Shown here piece after piece: positions 45,546-53,925 of a stretch of 55,435 bases of DNA. Source of the stretch: Verrucomicrobiota bacterium (GTDB lineage: Bacteria > Verrucomicrobiota > Verrucomicrobiia > Opitutales > Opitutaceae); contig JAEYUW010000003.1 of NCBI GenBank assembly GCA_023432225.1, forward strand, positions 1 through 55,435, written 5' to 3'. Under the pieces are notes generated by a model that saw only the letters and a list, made by a program, of their open reading frames with translations, was not told where the DNA came from and searched no databases. A program made the position numbers and the translations under genes. Position 1 is the first letter of the stretch. Every line of letters begins with the position of its first letter.

Positions 45546-46649
45546 ATGCGTCACGTCCTCCTCGCGCTCGCCGTCGCTGCGCTCGCCACCTCCACTGGCG
45601 CGCAGACCTACACCGTCACCAACTTCGGTCCGTTTGGCACCGGCACGCTCTCCGCCGCCACCGACGTCAACGCCTCCGGCGTCGTCGCCGGCTACGCCAC
45701 GCCCACGCCCACCGCGCCCACCCGCGTCGGCCGTTATGAGGCCGGCACGCTGACCAACCTCGGCCTGCCGGCCGCCACCCGTGCGACCTGGGGCTGGGGC
45801 ATCAACGATGCCGGCCACGTCGCCGGCAGCGGGATCCTTTCCACCGGCTACGGCATCGCCTTCGTCCATCGCAACGGCGCCTTCACCACGCTGCCCACGC
45901 TCGGCGGCAACTCCGGCGGCGCCCGCGACATCAACAACGCCGGCTTCGTCACCGGTCAGTCCAATCTCGCCGACAACACGGGCCGCGCCTTCCGCTACGA
46001 TCTCAACACCGGCACGATGACCGATCTCGGCACCCTCGGCGGCCTCACGAGCTACGGCGCGGCGATCAACGCCAACGGCTGGGTCGCCGGCAGCTCGGAT
46101 GTCTCGATGACCGGCTCCGCCACGCGCGCCTTCATCGCCCGGCCTGGCCAGGCGATGTTCGGCTTCGGTCTCGGTGGCGATTTCTCCTCCGCACAGGACA
46201 TCAACGACGCCGGCAAGGTCGTCGGCCAATCGTCCTTGCCCGGCAACAACGAGGTAAGCCACGCGTTCCTCTTCACCGGCGAGACCGTCCTCGACCTCGG
46301 CACGCTCGGCGGACGCCTCTCCACCGGCTACGGCATCAACGACGCGGACACGGTCGTCGGCGCCTCGCTCAAGGAGGACAACAACACGTTCTACGCCTTC
46401 ATCTACCAGAACGGCGTGATGACCGACCTGAACACGTTGATTGCACCGGACAGCGGCTGGGTGCTCAACACCGCGCTCAAGATCAACAACGCCGGCGTGA
46501 TCGTGGGCACGGGCACGTTCGCCGGCGAGCAGCGGGGCTTCATCCTCGCGCCGACAGCCGTCCCGGAGCCCTCCACCTACGCAGCGCTCGCCGGTCTCGC
46601 GGCGCTCGCACTCGTGGGATTCCGGCGCCGCCGCCGCCGCGCCGGCTGA
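45546..46649 (+). CDS. PEP-CTERM protein with HAF repeats
   Basis: A 367-aa secreted protein with a signal peptide (MRHVLLALAVAALATSTGAQ). The body holds repeated HAF-type units (for example GINDAGHVAGSGI, DINNAGFVTGQSN, GINDADTVVGASL, with AFIYQNG/AFLFTG between), which form a beta-propeller-like fold of unknown role. The C-terminus is the PEP-CTERM signal, VPEPSTYAALAGLAALALVG followed by FRRRRRRAG. It should be processed by an exosortase encoded elsewhere. A strong hairpin follows the stop. Confidence 0.93.
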   Translation: MRHVLLALAVAALATSTGAQTYTVTNFGPFGTGTLSAATDVNASGVVAGYATPTPTAPTRVGRYEAGTLTNLGLPAATRATWGWGINDAGHVAGSGILSTGYGIAFVHRNGAFTTLPTLGGNSGGARDINNAGFVTGQSNLADNTGRAFRYDLNTGTMTDLGTLGGLTSYGAAINANGWVAGSSDVSMTGSATRAFIARPGQAMFGFGLGGDFSSAQDINDAGKVVGQSSLPGNNEVSHAFLFTGETVLDLGTLGGRLSTGYGINDADTVVGASLKEDNNTFYAFIYQNGVMTDLNTLIAPDSGWVLNTALKINNAGVIVGTGTFAGEQRGFILAPTAVPEPSTYAALAGLAALALVGFRRRRRRAG

Positions 46650-46678
46650 GCAGCGCCTGCGGAGAGAAAATTGACTGA

Positions 46679-46706
46679 CCGCGGGCGGGGCGAGGCGCCC
46701 CCGCGG
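46679..46706. terminator. GC-rich hairpin between convergent genes
   Basis: CCGCGGG (46679-46685) pairs with CCCGCGG (46700-46706) around a partly paired interior. It lies 30 bases after the HAF-repeat gene stop and downstream of the convergent TPR gene. No T-tract, so the terminator role is uncertain. Confidence 0.4.
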
Positions 46707-46807
46707 AGCCGTTGTGCGCAACCCCGGCTCATCCGGAGGATTCGCCCTGCCGTTCGCCACCGCAGCCGAACGGGCGAGCTGCGCGCGCGCCGCGCGCCGC
46801 GCGAGGG

Positions 46808-48577
46808 TCACTTCATCGCGTCTTGTATGGTCCAAAATTCGCGGCGCTTGTTCTCGAGCCAGTTTCGGGCTTCGATGGTCCAATCTTTGTTCTTCTTCGG
46901 CGCACTCGGAAAGCGGTGGCGGAAGGCATCGAGGTCTTTGATGAGTTGGTCCACGCCCACCATGGTGCCCTTCTTGGCATCCCAGGCCCTTTGCTTGTAG
47001 GTGAGCGAGAGGTTCAGGTCGCCGCGATTGGCAGTTTTGCTGGTGCGCAGGATTTCCTTCGCCCGGGCCATGTGCTGGACCGCGATCGCGTCGGTTCGCT
47101 CGATGTAATCGCGAGCCTGCCGGAAGCGGGTGGTGAGGCTCTCGAATTGCGCGGCCATGTCCGCGTTGGTCTTGGCCTCGGCGGCGCGTTCCGCGGTGAA
47201 AGCCTTGGTCCGTTTGTTGTATTCCGCCACCGCGCGTTTGACGCGGTCGGACGCAGGATCGAGTTCGAGCGCCTTCGCCAGCCACTCGCCCGCTTCCTTG
47301 TAGAGTCGGGCGACGTCCTCGCGATGCACCTGCGCGTCGCCGAGGGAGAGCAGGATTTTCGAGACCTGGAGCGCGGCGAGAGCGCCGAAAGCCTTGTCCT
47401 TGGCCGGATCGTGATCGCGCACGATGGCGCGCATCGCCCGCTCGGCCTCGCCGCCGATGACGCCGGCGTGCACGTGATAGAGCAGGCGCAGGTTGCCAGG
47501 ATTGGCGCGCAGCAGGCTTTCCAAGTAGTCCTTGTTGCGGAGGCGCGCGGGATCGGTGTCGGCCACGCGGGACGGGATGAAATCGAAGACCGCGGCGAGG
47601 AGTCGGCCCTGTTCGAGCGCGTAATCGCTGCTCACGAAGGCGGCCTTGAAGTCGCCGAGGATTTGGTAAACGCGGGCCGGATCGCGGCCGGCCTCGAACT
47701 GGCTGCGGCAGGTGCGCTGCAGCCCGTCCCACATGCGAATGTCCTTGGGCACCTTCCGGTAGGCTCGGAAATAGCTGTCGAAGGCGGCGGCCGGGTCCTC
47801 CTTGAATTCGTGATACTGGCCGAGCAGGAACAGCGCTTCCGGATGATCCGGGACGAGCTCCAGCGCGCGATCGATGTCGGCCTTCATCGCCTCGAAGGTC
47901 TCGGTGCGCGTTGTGGGTTCGATCAGCGACTGGATGAGGATCGCGCGCCGGACGCGCAGCTCGGCGTCGTCGGGGTTCAGGTCAATGGCGTCGTTGAAAT
48001 TTTCCAGCCCCCGGATCGGCTGTTTCAAGTCGATGAAAATCAGGCCGCGGACCCACCGGAACATGCTGCTCTCCGGCTCCAGCTCGATGGCGGCGTCGGC
48101 GTCTTCCAACGCCTCCGCGGGACGCTGTAGCGTGCGCAGGACGCGGGCGCGGTTGATGAAAGCCTTCGCCAGCTTCGGATCGTGCTGCACCGCCGAGGTG
48201 AAGTCGGCGAGGGCGGCGTTGTTGTCTTTCTTCCACTCGAGGTTCAGCAATCCGCGCAGGTTGAGCGCGGTGGCGTTGCGCGGATACTCGCCGAGGAGGG
48301 CGTTCACCGTTTTCCACGCCTCCTCGGGCTTGCGCTCGAAGTAGAACAGGCGCGCCTGCTCGAGCAGCGCGCCTTCGTTCCACGGCGAACGCGCCAGCAC
48401 CACGGCCAGATCCGCGCGCGCCTGCTCGAACTGACGCTGGTCGTTGGCCATGCGCGCGCGCTCGATCAGCGCTGCATTGTCCTGCGCGGGGGCGAGCGGG
48501 ACGAAGAGCGCACCACACGCGCACGCGAGTCCAATCCACAGCGAGTGCCGATATTTCCGGGGTAAAGGAAAACGCAT
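46808..48577 (-). CDS. Secreted or periplasmic TPR protein
   Basis: A 589-aa protein with a signal-like N-terminus (RKYRHSLWIGLACACGALFV, ending near APAQ) and many tetratricopeptide-like helices: QARADLAVVLARSPWNEGAL, ALNLRGLLNLEWKKDNNAAL, FRWVRGLIFIDLKQPIRGLE, ALELVPDHPEALFLLGQYHE. TPRs mediate protein-protein binding. The C-terminal part (from about residue 450) is helical and charged without clear repeats. The start at 48577 (MRFPLPRKYRHSLW) is preferred for the signal peptide. Divergent from the VOC gene. Function unknown. Confidence 0.83.
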   Translation of the reverse strand: MRFPLPRKYRHSLWIGLACACGALFVPLAPAQDNAALIERARMANDQRQFEQARADLAVVLARSPWNEGALLEQARLFYFERKPEEAWKTVNALLGEYPRNATALNLRGLLNLEWKKDNNAALADFTSAVQHDPKLAKAFINRARVLRTLQRPAEALEDADAAIELEPESSMFRWVRGLIFIDLKQPIRGLENFNDAIDLNPDDAELRVRRAILIQSLIEPTTRTETFEAMKADIDRALELVPDHPEALFLLGQYHEFKEDPAAAFDSYFRAYRKVPKDIRMWDGLQRTCRSQFEAGRDPARVYQILGDFKAAFVSSDYALEQGRLLAAVFDFIPSRVADTDPARLRNKDYLESLLRANPGNLRLLYHVHAGVIGGEAERAMRAIVRDHDPAKDKAFGALAALQVSKILLSLGDAQVHREDVARLYKEAGEWLAKALELDPASDRVKRAVAEYNKRTKAFTAERAAEAKTNADMAAQFESLTTRFRQARDYIERTDAIAVQHMARAKEILRTSKTANRGDLNLSLTYKQRAWDAKKGTMVGVDQLIKDLDAFRHRFPSAPKKNKDWTIEARNWLENKRREFWTIQDAMK

Positions 48578-48777
48578 GGGCGCGACACTGGGAAGTTTCC
48601 GCGCTCGAAGCAAGTGGCGGACAATGGGTCGCGCGCCGGAGCGCGGTGGCGGCTGAGATTCCAAGCCGCGACCGCTTCCGTGCTGCCGGGCTGGACTGAT
48701 CGGTGAGAAAAATTCCGGGCGAGTGTCCCGCGGCGCGAAGGTCATTCGTCGGAAGACAAGAAGCCATTCCTCCTCCC

Positions 48778-49161
48778 ATGAACCATCCGATCTACCTCAG
48801 TCTTCCAGTCGCCGACGTCGCCCAATCGCAGCGCTTCTTCCAGGCGCTGGGCTTTGCGCCCAACGCCCAGTTCGCGGGCGCCGACAGCGCGTGCTTTTTC
48901 CTCAACGACACGACCTCCGTCATGCTGCTGTCGCACGCCCAATGGCGGCGACTGACAACCAAGGCGATCTGCGACGCGCGGACGACGGCGGAGGTATCGA
49001 TCAACCTCACGTGTGAGAACCGGCAGCAGGTGACGGACCTCGTCGCCAAGGCGGTGGCGGCGGGCGGCACGGCGAGCGGGCAGCCGGAGGACCACGGCTT
49101 CATGTATTCGCACGGCTTCGCCGACCTCGACGGCCACGAGTGGGGCCTGTGTTCGGCGTGA
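48778..49161 (+). CDS. VOC family (glyoxalase-fold) protein
   Basis: A 127-aa protein of the VOC superfamily: IYLSLPVADVAQSQRFFQAL with GFAPNAQF, a middle strand SACFFLNDTTSVMLLSH, and the end EDHGFMYSHGFADLDGHEWG with metal-type residues (His, Glu). Roles in the superfamily range from lyase to binding protein; none can be assigned. The start at 48778 (MNHPIYLSLPV) is family-like. Confidence 0.9.
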   Translation: MNHPIYLSLPVADVAQSQRFFQALGFAPNAQFAGADSACFFLNDTTSVMLLSHAQWRRLTTKAICDARTTAEVSINLTCENRQQVTDLVAKAVAAGGTASGQPEDHGFMYSHGFADLDGHEWGLCSA

Positions 49162-49308
49162 GCGCCGCGCCGTGCTCCGATTGCCTCGGTGTTTTCAGTG
49201 GCGAAATTCTATCCTGCTCGGATCACGTAGCGCGGGCGAGCGCTGTTTTGACTACGGATTGCGTCGGGTGCCTGAGCGAGCCGCGTGGTCCGTTGTCAGA
49301 TCGGGTGC

Positions 49309-49974
49309 CTACTCAAAGATGCGAAAATCCGCCTGACCGTTCACTTTGCCGACCACGGCGCCGCGGGCGAAGACTCCGACCCAGGTCTCGTTCCACTGGC
49401 GGTTGTAGATGTAGATCCGGCCGTCTTTGACCTCACCTTCCATCCGCACCACGCCGGCGCCGGGATTTTTGCGGTTGGTCTGCTCCAGGAAAAAGCGGGA
49501 GCCCTCGGTGCGCCGGACGATAAAGGTGCCGCCCTGAGTGCCCAGCGCGTTGGTTTCCCAGTGAAGCACCCGGCCCGTGACAAACGGGGCCGGTCCCTCT
49601 TCGTGACGCGAGGCTGGCACCATCTGGAAATCGAGGCGCGTGGAGCGGGTGGACACCGTGCCGACGATCTTGTCGTGCTCGAATTCCCCTTCCCAGACTT
49701 CCTTCCACTGACCGACGTTCAACAAGACGAGCTTGCGGCCATGGTCGGTCACCGCGCCAAACATCCGCACCGCTCCCGCGGCCCGGTTGTGCTCATTGGT
49801 CTGTTCGAGTTCGAGCAGCGCCCCGTCGACGGCGACGATTCGCATCAGCCCATTCTGGCCGCCCTGGATGCTCCAGCGAAACACATCGCCCCGCTCGATC
49901 GGCGGACCGCCGCGGGCGAGCGCTGAGGTGGTCAGCGCGAGGGTGAGTGCGAGAGCGACGAGGAGTGTCTTCAC
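49309..49974 (-). CDS. Secreted hypothetical protein with two similar beta domains
   Basis: A 221-aa protein with a signal peptide (KTLLVALALTLALTTSALAR) starting at GTG 49974; no better ATG lies nearby in frame. The mature part appears to hold two copies of a small domain: FRWSIQGGQNGLMRIVAVDG...LELEQTNEHN and LHWETNALGTQGGTFIVRRT...FFLEQTNRKN, each followed by AGAVRMFG / AGVVRMEG and a W-x-E/W-x-G strand. This internal duplication suggests a secreted binding protein. No family recognised. Confidence 0.75.
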   Translation of the reverse strand: MKTLLVALALTLALTTSALARGGPPIERGDVFRWSIQGGQNGLMRIVAVDGALLELEQTNEHNRAAGAVRMFGAVTDHGRKLVLLNVGQWKEVWEGEFEHDKIVGTVSTRSTRLDFQMVPASRHEEGPAPFVTGRVLHWETNALGTQGGTFIVRRTEGSRFFLEQTNRKNPGAGVVRMEGEVKDGRIYIYNRQWNETWVGVFARGAVVGKVNGQADFRIFE

Positions 49975-50147
49975 GAGGGTAAGGGGTCGAGGGAGAGAAG
50001 TGTCACCCTTCAGTAGGGCCCGCCGGCTCCGCAAACACAAGGTCCGGCCCCCGCGGATAATGTCATCGCGGGAGTCTGGATCATTTCCGTCACGGCGGGA
50101 TGCCACGCCGAAGTGGAGCGTGCGACGCGAGCGGACGACATTTTTTG

Positions 50148-50214
50148 ACCACGGATTACACGGATGGCACGGATGGGCCGAGTGCGTGATCCGTGTTATC
50201 CGTGAAATCCGTGG
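50148..50214. repeat. Palindromic repeat of ACGGAT 9-mers (copy 2)
   Basis: The left arm (50148-50174, ACCACGGATTACACGGAT then GGCACGGAT) and inverted right arm (50189-50214) match the element at 37855-37922 except for a few unit positions. It lies between the secreted protein gene and the small wHTH-like gene, and follows a run of Ts. Confidence 0.85.
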
Positions 50215-50237
50215 GGGGCGTTCGACTCGGCGCGGCG

Positions 50238-50435
50238 CTACTTGATCCGGGCTTCGCCCTTGGCGGTGAGGGCGTAGAGCTTTTCGGCGCGGCGGTGCTC
50301 GAGGAGGCCTTCCTTGATCCAAGCGGTGAGCTGCTTCTGCCCCGCGGTCCGCGCGTGGCTCTCGGGAATCGTGCCGAGCGAGCCCATGAAGAGCGTGCGC
50401 AGTTTGAAGGCGTCGGGGGATTTCGAGAGCGGCAT
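50238..50435 (-). CDS. Small protein with winged-helix-like C-terminus
   Basis: A 65-aa protein, MPLSKSPDAFKLRTLFMGSL then QLTAWIKEGLLEHRRAEKLY and ALTAKGEARIK. The end resembles the wing of a winged-helix domain (helix, then ...YALTAKGEARI). It could be a small regulator. It lies about 80 bases downstream of the ECF sigma gene on the same strand. No family recognised with certainty. Confidence 0.6.
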   Translation of the reverse strand: MPLSKSPDAFKLRTLFMGSLGTIPESHARTAGQKQLTAWIKEGLLEHRRAEKLYALTAKGEARIK

Positions 50436-50515
50436 GGTGTCGAGCGGAAGGTGCGGAGGAATGGCGGGAGCCGGACCAGTCCGTCAATCATCAAGCCAGG
50501 ATCGTTCGGGGCAAG

Positions 50516-51400
50516 TCACGGCTCGGTCGCGACATCCAGGGCGGCGCGCAGGCGGGCCATCAGTTCCGGAGCGTCCGTGAGCGGGGTGTCGCGATAGAGG
50601 CGGGCGTGGGCGCGTTGGAGTTCCTGCAATTTCTCCAGTCGGTCGGGCGCGGCGTCGCGCACGGCGGCGAGGCGGTGCGGCGTGAATTGCCGGCGCCGCG
50701 GATCGAGCCAGCCATTACGCATGAACGCGCCGGCTTTCTTCACGCAGCGACAGGGATTCGCGGCGTTCACGAGCCCGCACTTGCCTTGCATGAATTGATA
50801 AAGGTCCTGCCGCGCGCGCGACAGGAGCTGGCGGAAATTTTCCGCGGAGGTCTCCATGATTTCGCCGCCTTCCGCACTCGTGGCGCCGAAAATCTCGCCG
50901 AGGATAAAGGCCAGCCGCTGCGTGCGGTCGAGGCACATGAGCATGGCAGTGATGCAGCCTAGCTTGGCTTCCTCGACCAGCAGCGCGTGACCGATAGGCT
51001 GCGCGGCTTCGTCGGGCACGTCGCTGTCGGCGCAATCGTCGAGCGAGCGTCCCATGTCCGCGAAGGTCATGCGCCGTTCCTCCATCTCGGAGCGGCGGAC
51101 GTTGAGCAGGTGATTGACCGCGATGCGATACAGCCAGGTGGAGAAACGACTGCGGCCTTCGAAGCTGCCGAGATGCGTGACGGCCTTGATCAGGATTTCC
51201 TGCGCAGCATCTTCGGCGACGTCGCGGCGCCACACCATGCGCAGCGCGAGATTGAATACCCACGGCCGGTGGCGCCGCAGGAGTTGGTCGAGCGCGGCGA
51301 GGTTGCCGGCCCGCGCCGCGGCGATCAGCGCGTCCTCTGCCGCATCGGAAGCGAGCGGCGGTCGCAGCGGGGGATCGGACGTGGACATGCGGGCGACCAT
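50516..51400 (-). CDS. ECF-type RNA polymerase sigma factor with Cys-rich C-terminus
   Basis: A 294-aa sigma-70 family protein. Region 2 is clear (LDQLLRRHRPWVFNLALRMV, DVAEDAAQEILIKAVTHLGS, FSTWLYRIAVNHLLNVRRSE). Region 4 is weak but present (MCLDRTQRLAFILGEIF, SAENFRQLLSRARQDLYQFM). It is followed by a Cys motif, GKCGLVNAANPCRCVKKAGA, and a 70-residue basic tail, longer than simple ECF sigmas. Cys motifs of this kind occur in ECF factors with built-in regulatory tails. The start may be 51400 or the second Met at 51388. It lies 13 bases after the DUF1398 gene, so the two form an operon. No anti-sigma gene is adjacent. Confidence 0.88.
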   Translation of the reverse strand: MVARMSTSDPPLRPPLASDAAEDALIAAARAGNLAALDQLLRRHRPWVFNLALRMVWRRDVAEDAAQEILIKAVTHLGSFEGRSRFSTWLYRIAVNHLLNVRRSEMEERRMTFADMGRSLDDCADSDVPDEAAQPIGHALLVEEAKLGCITAMLMCLDRTQRLAFILGEIFGATSAEGGEIMETSAENFRQLLSRARQDLYQFMQGKCGLVNAANPCRCVKKAGAFMRNGWLDPRRRQFTPHRLAAVRDAAPDRLEKLQELQRAHARLYRDTPLTDAPELMARLRAALDVATEP

Positions 51401-51413
51401 GAGGCGCGGACGC

Positions 51414-51827
51414 TCAAAGGCGAGCGACCGGTTGGGCGCCGGGGAACCACTCCGTGTGCTGGTCGCCCTGGCGGCTGAAGTAGGTCACACGCTGCCCGCG
51501 CAGGAACGCGAAGTAGCCTTGCACGCCGGCGGCCATCGCGCGCCGCGTGAAGTCGCGGTAGCTCTGGCCGTGACGCTGGCTATCCGCGATGGCGGCCTGC
51601 AGCGCCGCGGCGTCGAAGTCGGCCGCCACGGCCGGCAGTCCCTCGAAGGGAATCGGCGTCGCGACGGTCGTGCTGCCGGCGGCCGCGTAGCAAACCTGGC
51701 GCCGGGCGATGTAGTCGACGTGGTAGAATTCGACGCCCGCGGCGAGCAAGCTGCGCACGACGTCGGGGAACGCGATCGTGCCGGCGTGAGTGCGATGGGC
51801 GGTTTCGTGGATGATTTCCGTGTTCAT
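51414..51827 (-). CDS. DUF1398 family protein
   Basis: A 137-aa protein of the DUF1398 (YbcV-like) family: MNTEIIHETAHRTHAGTIAF, LLAAGVEFYHVDYIARRQVC, YAAAGSTTVATPIPFEGL, and AMAAGVQGYFAFLRGQRVTY then FSRQGDQHTEWFPG. Function unknown. It starts at 51827 (family-like N-terminus) and is the first gene of an operon with the ECF sigma factor, 13 bases downstream. This pairing suggests a signal or target for the sigma factor, but that is inference. Confidence 0.85.
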   Translation of the reverse strand: MNTEIIHETAHRTHAGTIAFPDVVRSLLAAGVEFYHVDYIARRQVCYAAAGSTTVATPIPFEGLPAVAADFDAAALQAAIADSQRHGQSYRDFTRRAMAAGVQGYFAFLRGQRVTYFSRQGDQHTEWFPGAQPVARL

Positions 51828-51982
51828 GTGCCCGGTTGGACACAGCCCGCGGAGGCGCTGTGACAAAACTCCGGACAATTTTCTGCCGGCCGAGCGGGAG
51901 CCGGAACGGTCAGTCAAGAGTCAAGCCATGACCCATTCGGTTCGGCACGCGTCCATCCCCGGGCAAAAACCGCGCTGACGGG

Positions 51983-52013
51983 AAACGAAAAAGCCGCCTT
52001 GGGAGGGGCGGCT
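51983..52013 (-). terminator. Rho-independent terminator after the third PEP-CTERM gene
   Basis: AGCCGCC (51992-51998) pairs with GGCGGCT (52007-52013), followed on the minus strand by TTTTTCGTTTCC. It lies 17 bases after the PEP-CTERM gene stop (52031). Confidence 0.88.
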
Positions 52014-52030
52014 CGTCGAGTAGGCTCGAG

Positions 52031-52687
52031 TTACGCGGACAGGGAGGCGCGTCGACGGCGCAGCACGACTAGCGTCAACGCGCCGATACCGGCGAGGGCC
52101 GCGTAGGTGGACGGTTCGGGGACGGCGCTTTGCGCTCCGACCACTTGCCAGGTGCCCAGCGTGCCGTTGCCGTTCCAGATTCCCACGTTGCCGGTGGTGC
52201 CGAGGGCCGGGAAAAGGCTCGTGAAGCCGGCATAGTTGCTCAGGTCGAAAATCGCTTCGCCATAGAACGCGGCGCCGGCGGTCGTGAAGGTCATCTGGGT
52301 CGAGCCCGGACCATTCCAGAGCGTGAGATCCGAGCCATTGCCGTTGCTGGGATAGTAATTCGTGTTGGCGTCGTTCCAGGAGGCGAGGCGGTTGAAGGTG
52401 GAAGTCGCGCCAGCGCTGTTCGCGCTGTCGGTCAGGGTAGAGGTGCCCGTGGTGCCATTATCGATGTCTTGCACGTTGACAGGCGCGGTGAAGAAACCGA
52501 GCAGGGCGACGCCTTCCCCGAACGTCCACGCGTTGGAGTAATTGATCGCCGACGCGGCGCCCGTTGCGGTGAATTTCACGGCCGAGGGGTTCGACCAGTC
52601 CACGGTCATGACCACTTGGGCGAAAGATGTGCCGGCGAACAGGGAAGCGAAGGTGAGAACGCACAGCAGCCGGAGGGAGGATTTCAT
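52031..52687 (-). CDS. PEP-CTERM sorting domain protein (third)
   Basis: A 218-aa secreted protein with a signal peptide (MKSSLRLLCVLTFASLFAGT, ending near SFAQ) and a beta-type body rich in Asn, Ser, Thr and Gly (SNPSAVKFTATGAASAINYS, ANTNYYPSNGNGSDLTLWNG). It ends with the PEP-CTERM signal VPEPSTYAALAGIGALTLVV then LRRRRASLSA. An exosortase encoded elsewhere should process it. Strong terminator directly after the stop. Its function is unknown. Confidence 0.92.
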   Translation of the reverse strand: MKSSLRLLCVLTFASLFAGTSFAQVVMTVDWSNPSAVKFTATGAASAINYSNAWTFGEGVALLGFFTAPVNVQDIDNGTTGTSTLTDSANSAGATSTFNRLASWNDANTNYYPSNGNGSDLTLWNGPGSTQMTFTTAGAAFYGEAIFDLSNYAGFTSLFPALGTTGNVGIWNGNGTLGTWQVVGAQSAVPEPSTYAALAGIGALTLVVLRRRRASLSA

Positions 52688-52906
52688 GCTAAACGGTGGG
52701 GGGGTAGGGTGACGAGGAGCGACGTGAAGGCGCGGAAATCTGGGAGAATTTCCCGCTCTGGCGAGGAAAATATGCCATGGCGACCAACGGCATGCCCTAT
52801 CGGTTGCGCGTCGCTCGGCCGCGGCCCCACGCGGCGCATTTTTCCTCCCGGGTTACACATATCGCAGGTCACGAATGCGTGACAGCGGCAGCCTCGGCGA
52901 TGGCTG

Positions 52907-52925
52907 ATCCGTGTCATCCGTGGTT
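52907..52925. repeat. Half copy of the ACGGAT palindrome
   Basis: ATCCGTGTCATCCGTGGTT matches one arm of the elements at 37855-37922 and 50148-50214. The opposite arm is not seen here. Confidence 0.7.
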
Positions 52926-53014
52926 CATTCTGCGTCAGGCGCCGGATCAATCCCAACCTGACGTTTTTCGCTCGACCTGCCCCGTCCGCCGGCCGCTTCC
53001 TGCAACATGCAACG

Positions 53015-53056
53015 GCCTGACCCCGTCTTCCTGCCGCCTGACCCCGTCTTCCTGCC
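53015..53056. repeat. Two exact 21-bp direct repeats
   Basis: The unit runs GCCTGACCCCGTCTTCCTGC plus C, at 53015-53035 and 53036-53056, without mismatch. On the minus strand each reads GGCAGGAAGACGGGGTCAGG, and the nearer one is followed by CGTTGCATGTTGCAGG. GGGGTCAGG motifs of this kind occur beside Y1-type (REP-associated) transposase genes in other bacteria, from memory. Confidence 0.8.
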
Positions 53057-53073
53057 CGCTCGTGTGGTCCACT

Positions 53074-53718
53074 TTAGCGCAGCATCGAAAGCAGGCCGGA
53101 TTGTGGATTGAATGTGTAGCTGATGATGGGGGCGGGTAGTCCGCCTTCAGGGGATCTTTGAGGAAATGTGCACTCAAGTTTCATCGCTGATCTTGCTCCG
53201 TGAGAAACTGCGGAACGTCCGATGCATGTCAGCGCTATGGAAATGGGGGCTTGCGCATTGGCTTCTTTCGGAACGGCAATTCGTAGCACGCACACACGCT
53301 CGCTTGGCCGTAGTATTTCGGTTGGACGCGCGAAGTGAACTGTTACTGCGTCTGCGTGCACCCGATGGAAGACGGTCTCGAGGTGAATAACCTTATCGAA
53401 ATGACTGACTATCTCGACGTCGTAATAGGTATCGCCGAAATGCATATCGTCGGAGCGAATGTTCGGACTAAACAATGGACTGTTCCGCGCGACATACTCG
53501 CGGTATGCGACGGTCAGGGCCAAGAGCGCAACCAAAGCAGTGAGGAGGTTTCCGGCGTGGTCGTTGAGTGTCCTGATCAAACTCCATCCGCCTGCATCTC
53601 GCAGCATGGCTAGCGCGATTGGAAGGAGGATAACGGAGAGACCCAGAAGGCAGAGATTGTAGAGGCCCCAAGTTATCCATTTTGCCCCTGCTGGTAGTTC
53701 TTGATCCTCCTCGGGCAT
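53074..53718 (-). CDS. Membrane protein, unknown function
   Basis: A 214-aa protein with two N-terminal helices (WGLYNLCLLGLSVILLPIAL and AGNLLTALVALLALTVAYRE) followed by a soluble beta-rich domain (SDDMHFGDTYYDVEIVSHFD, RVCVLRIAVPKEANAQAPIS). Base composition is less GC-rich than the neighbours, which may hint at recent arrival. No family recognised. The start at 53718 (MPEEDQELPAGAKW) gives a polar N-terminus. Confidence 0.75.
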   Translation of the reverse strand: MPEEDQELPAGAKWITWGLYNLCLLGLSVILLPIALAMLRDAGGWSLIRTLNDHAGNLLTALVALLALTVAYREYVARNSPLFSPNIRSDDMHFGDTYYDVEIVSHFDKVIHLETVFHRVHADAVTVHFARPTEILRPSERVCVLRIAVPKEANAQAPISIALTCIGRSAVSHGARSAMKLECTFPQRSPEGGLPAPIISYTFNPQSGLLSMLR

Positions 53719-53778
53719 AAAAGTGGGTGAGGAACAGATGGGAAGCAGCCTGTTCTTCTTCGTCGTCCTCGATCCGCT

Positions 53779-53925
53779 TTAGGGCGATTCGGCGACGACT
53801 TTGCCGTCGCGCAGCACGTAGAGCTTCGTGCCGGCGGCGCGGGCGCGAACGGCGGCGGCTTTCGCTGCGCGACGCATGGCGGCGTTAATGGCTTTGGTGC
53901 GGGCGTCGAGAGTGCGGGTCTTCAT
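53779..53925 (-). CDS. 48-aa protein coupled to a zeta-toxin-like kinase
   Basis: A 48-aa protein: MKTRTLDARTKAINAAMRRA, then AKAAAVRARAAGTKLYVLRD and GKVVAESP. It has a basic Ala/Arg-rich helix and a short strand pair at the end, like small antitoxin-type proteins found beside zeta toxins. The ATG overlaps the stop of the zeta-like gene by 4 bases (53922-53925), so the two are coupled, with the toxin-like gene first. Role as antitoxin is inference. Confidence 0.7.
   Translation of the reverse strand: MKTRTLDARTKAINAAMRRAAKAAAVRARAAGTKLYVLRDGKVVAESP

Larger units (their letters stand above)
52688..53073. other. Gap with repeat remnants, no gene seen
   Basis: This 386-base stretch lies upstream of the PEP-CTERM gene and downstream of the membrane protein gene (both minus). 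It holds a half copy of the ACGGAT palindrome (52907-52925) and two exact 21-bp direct repeats (53015-53056). No convincing gene on either strand. Confidence 0.5.
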
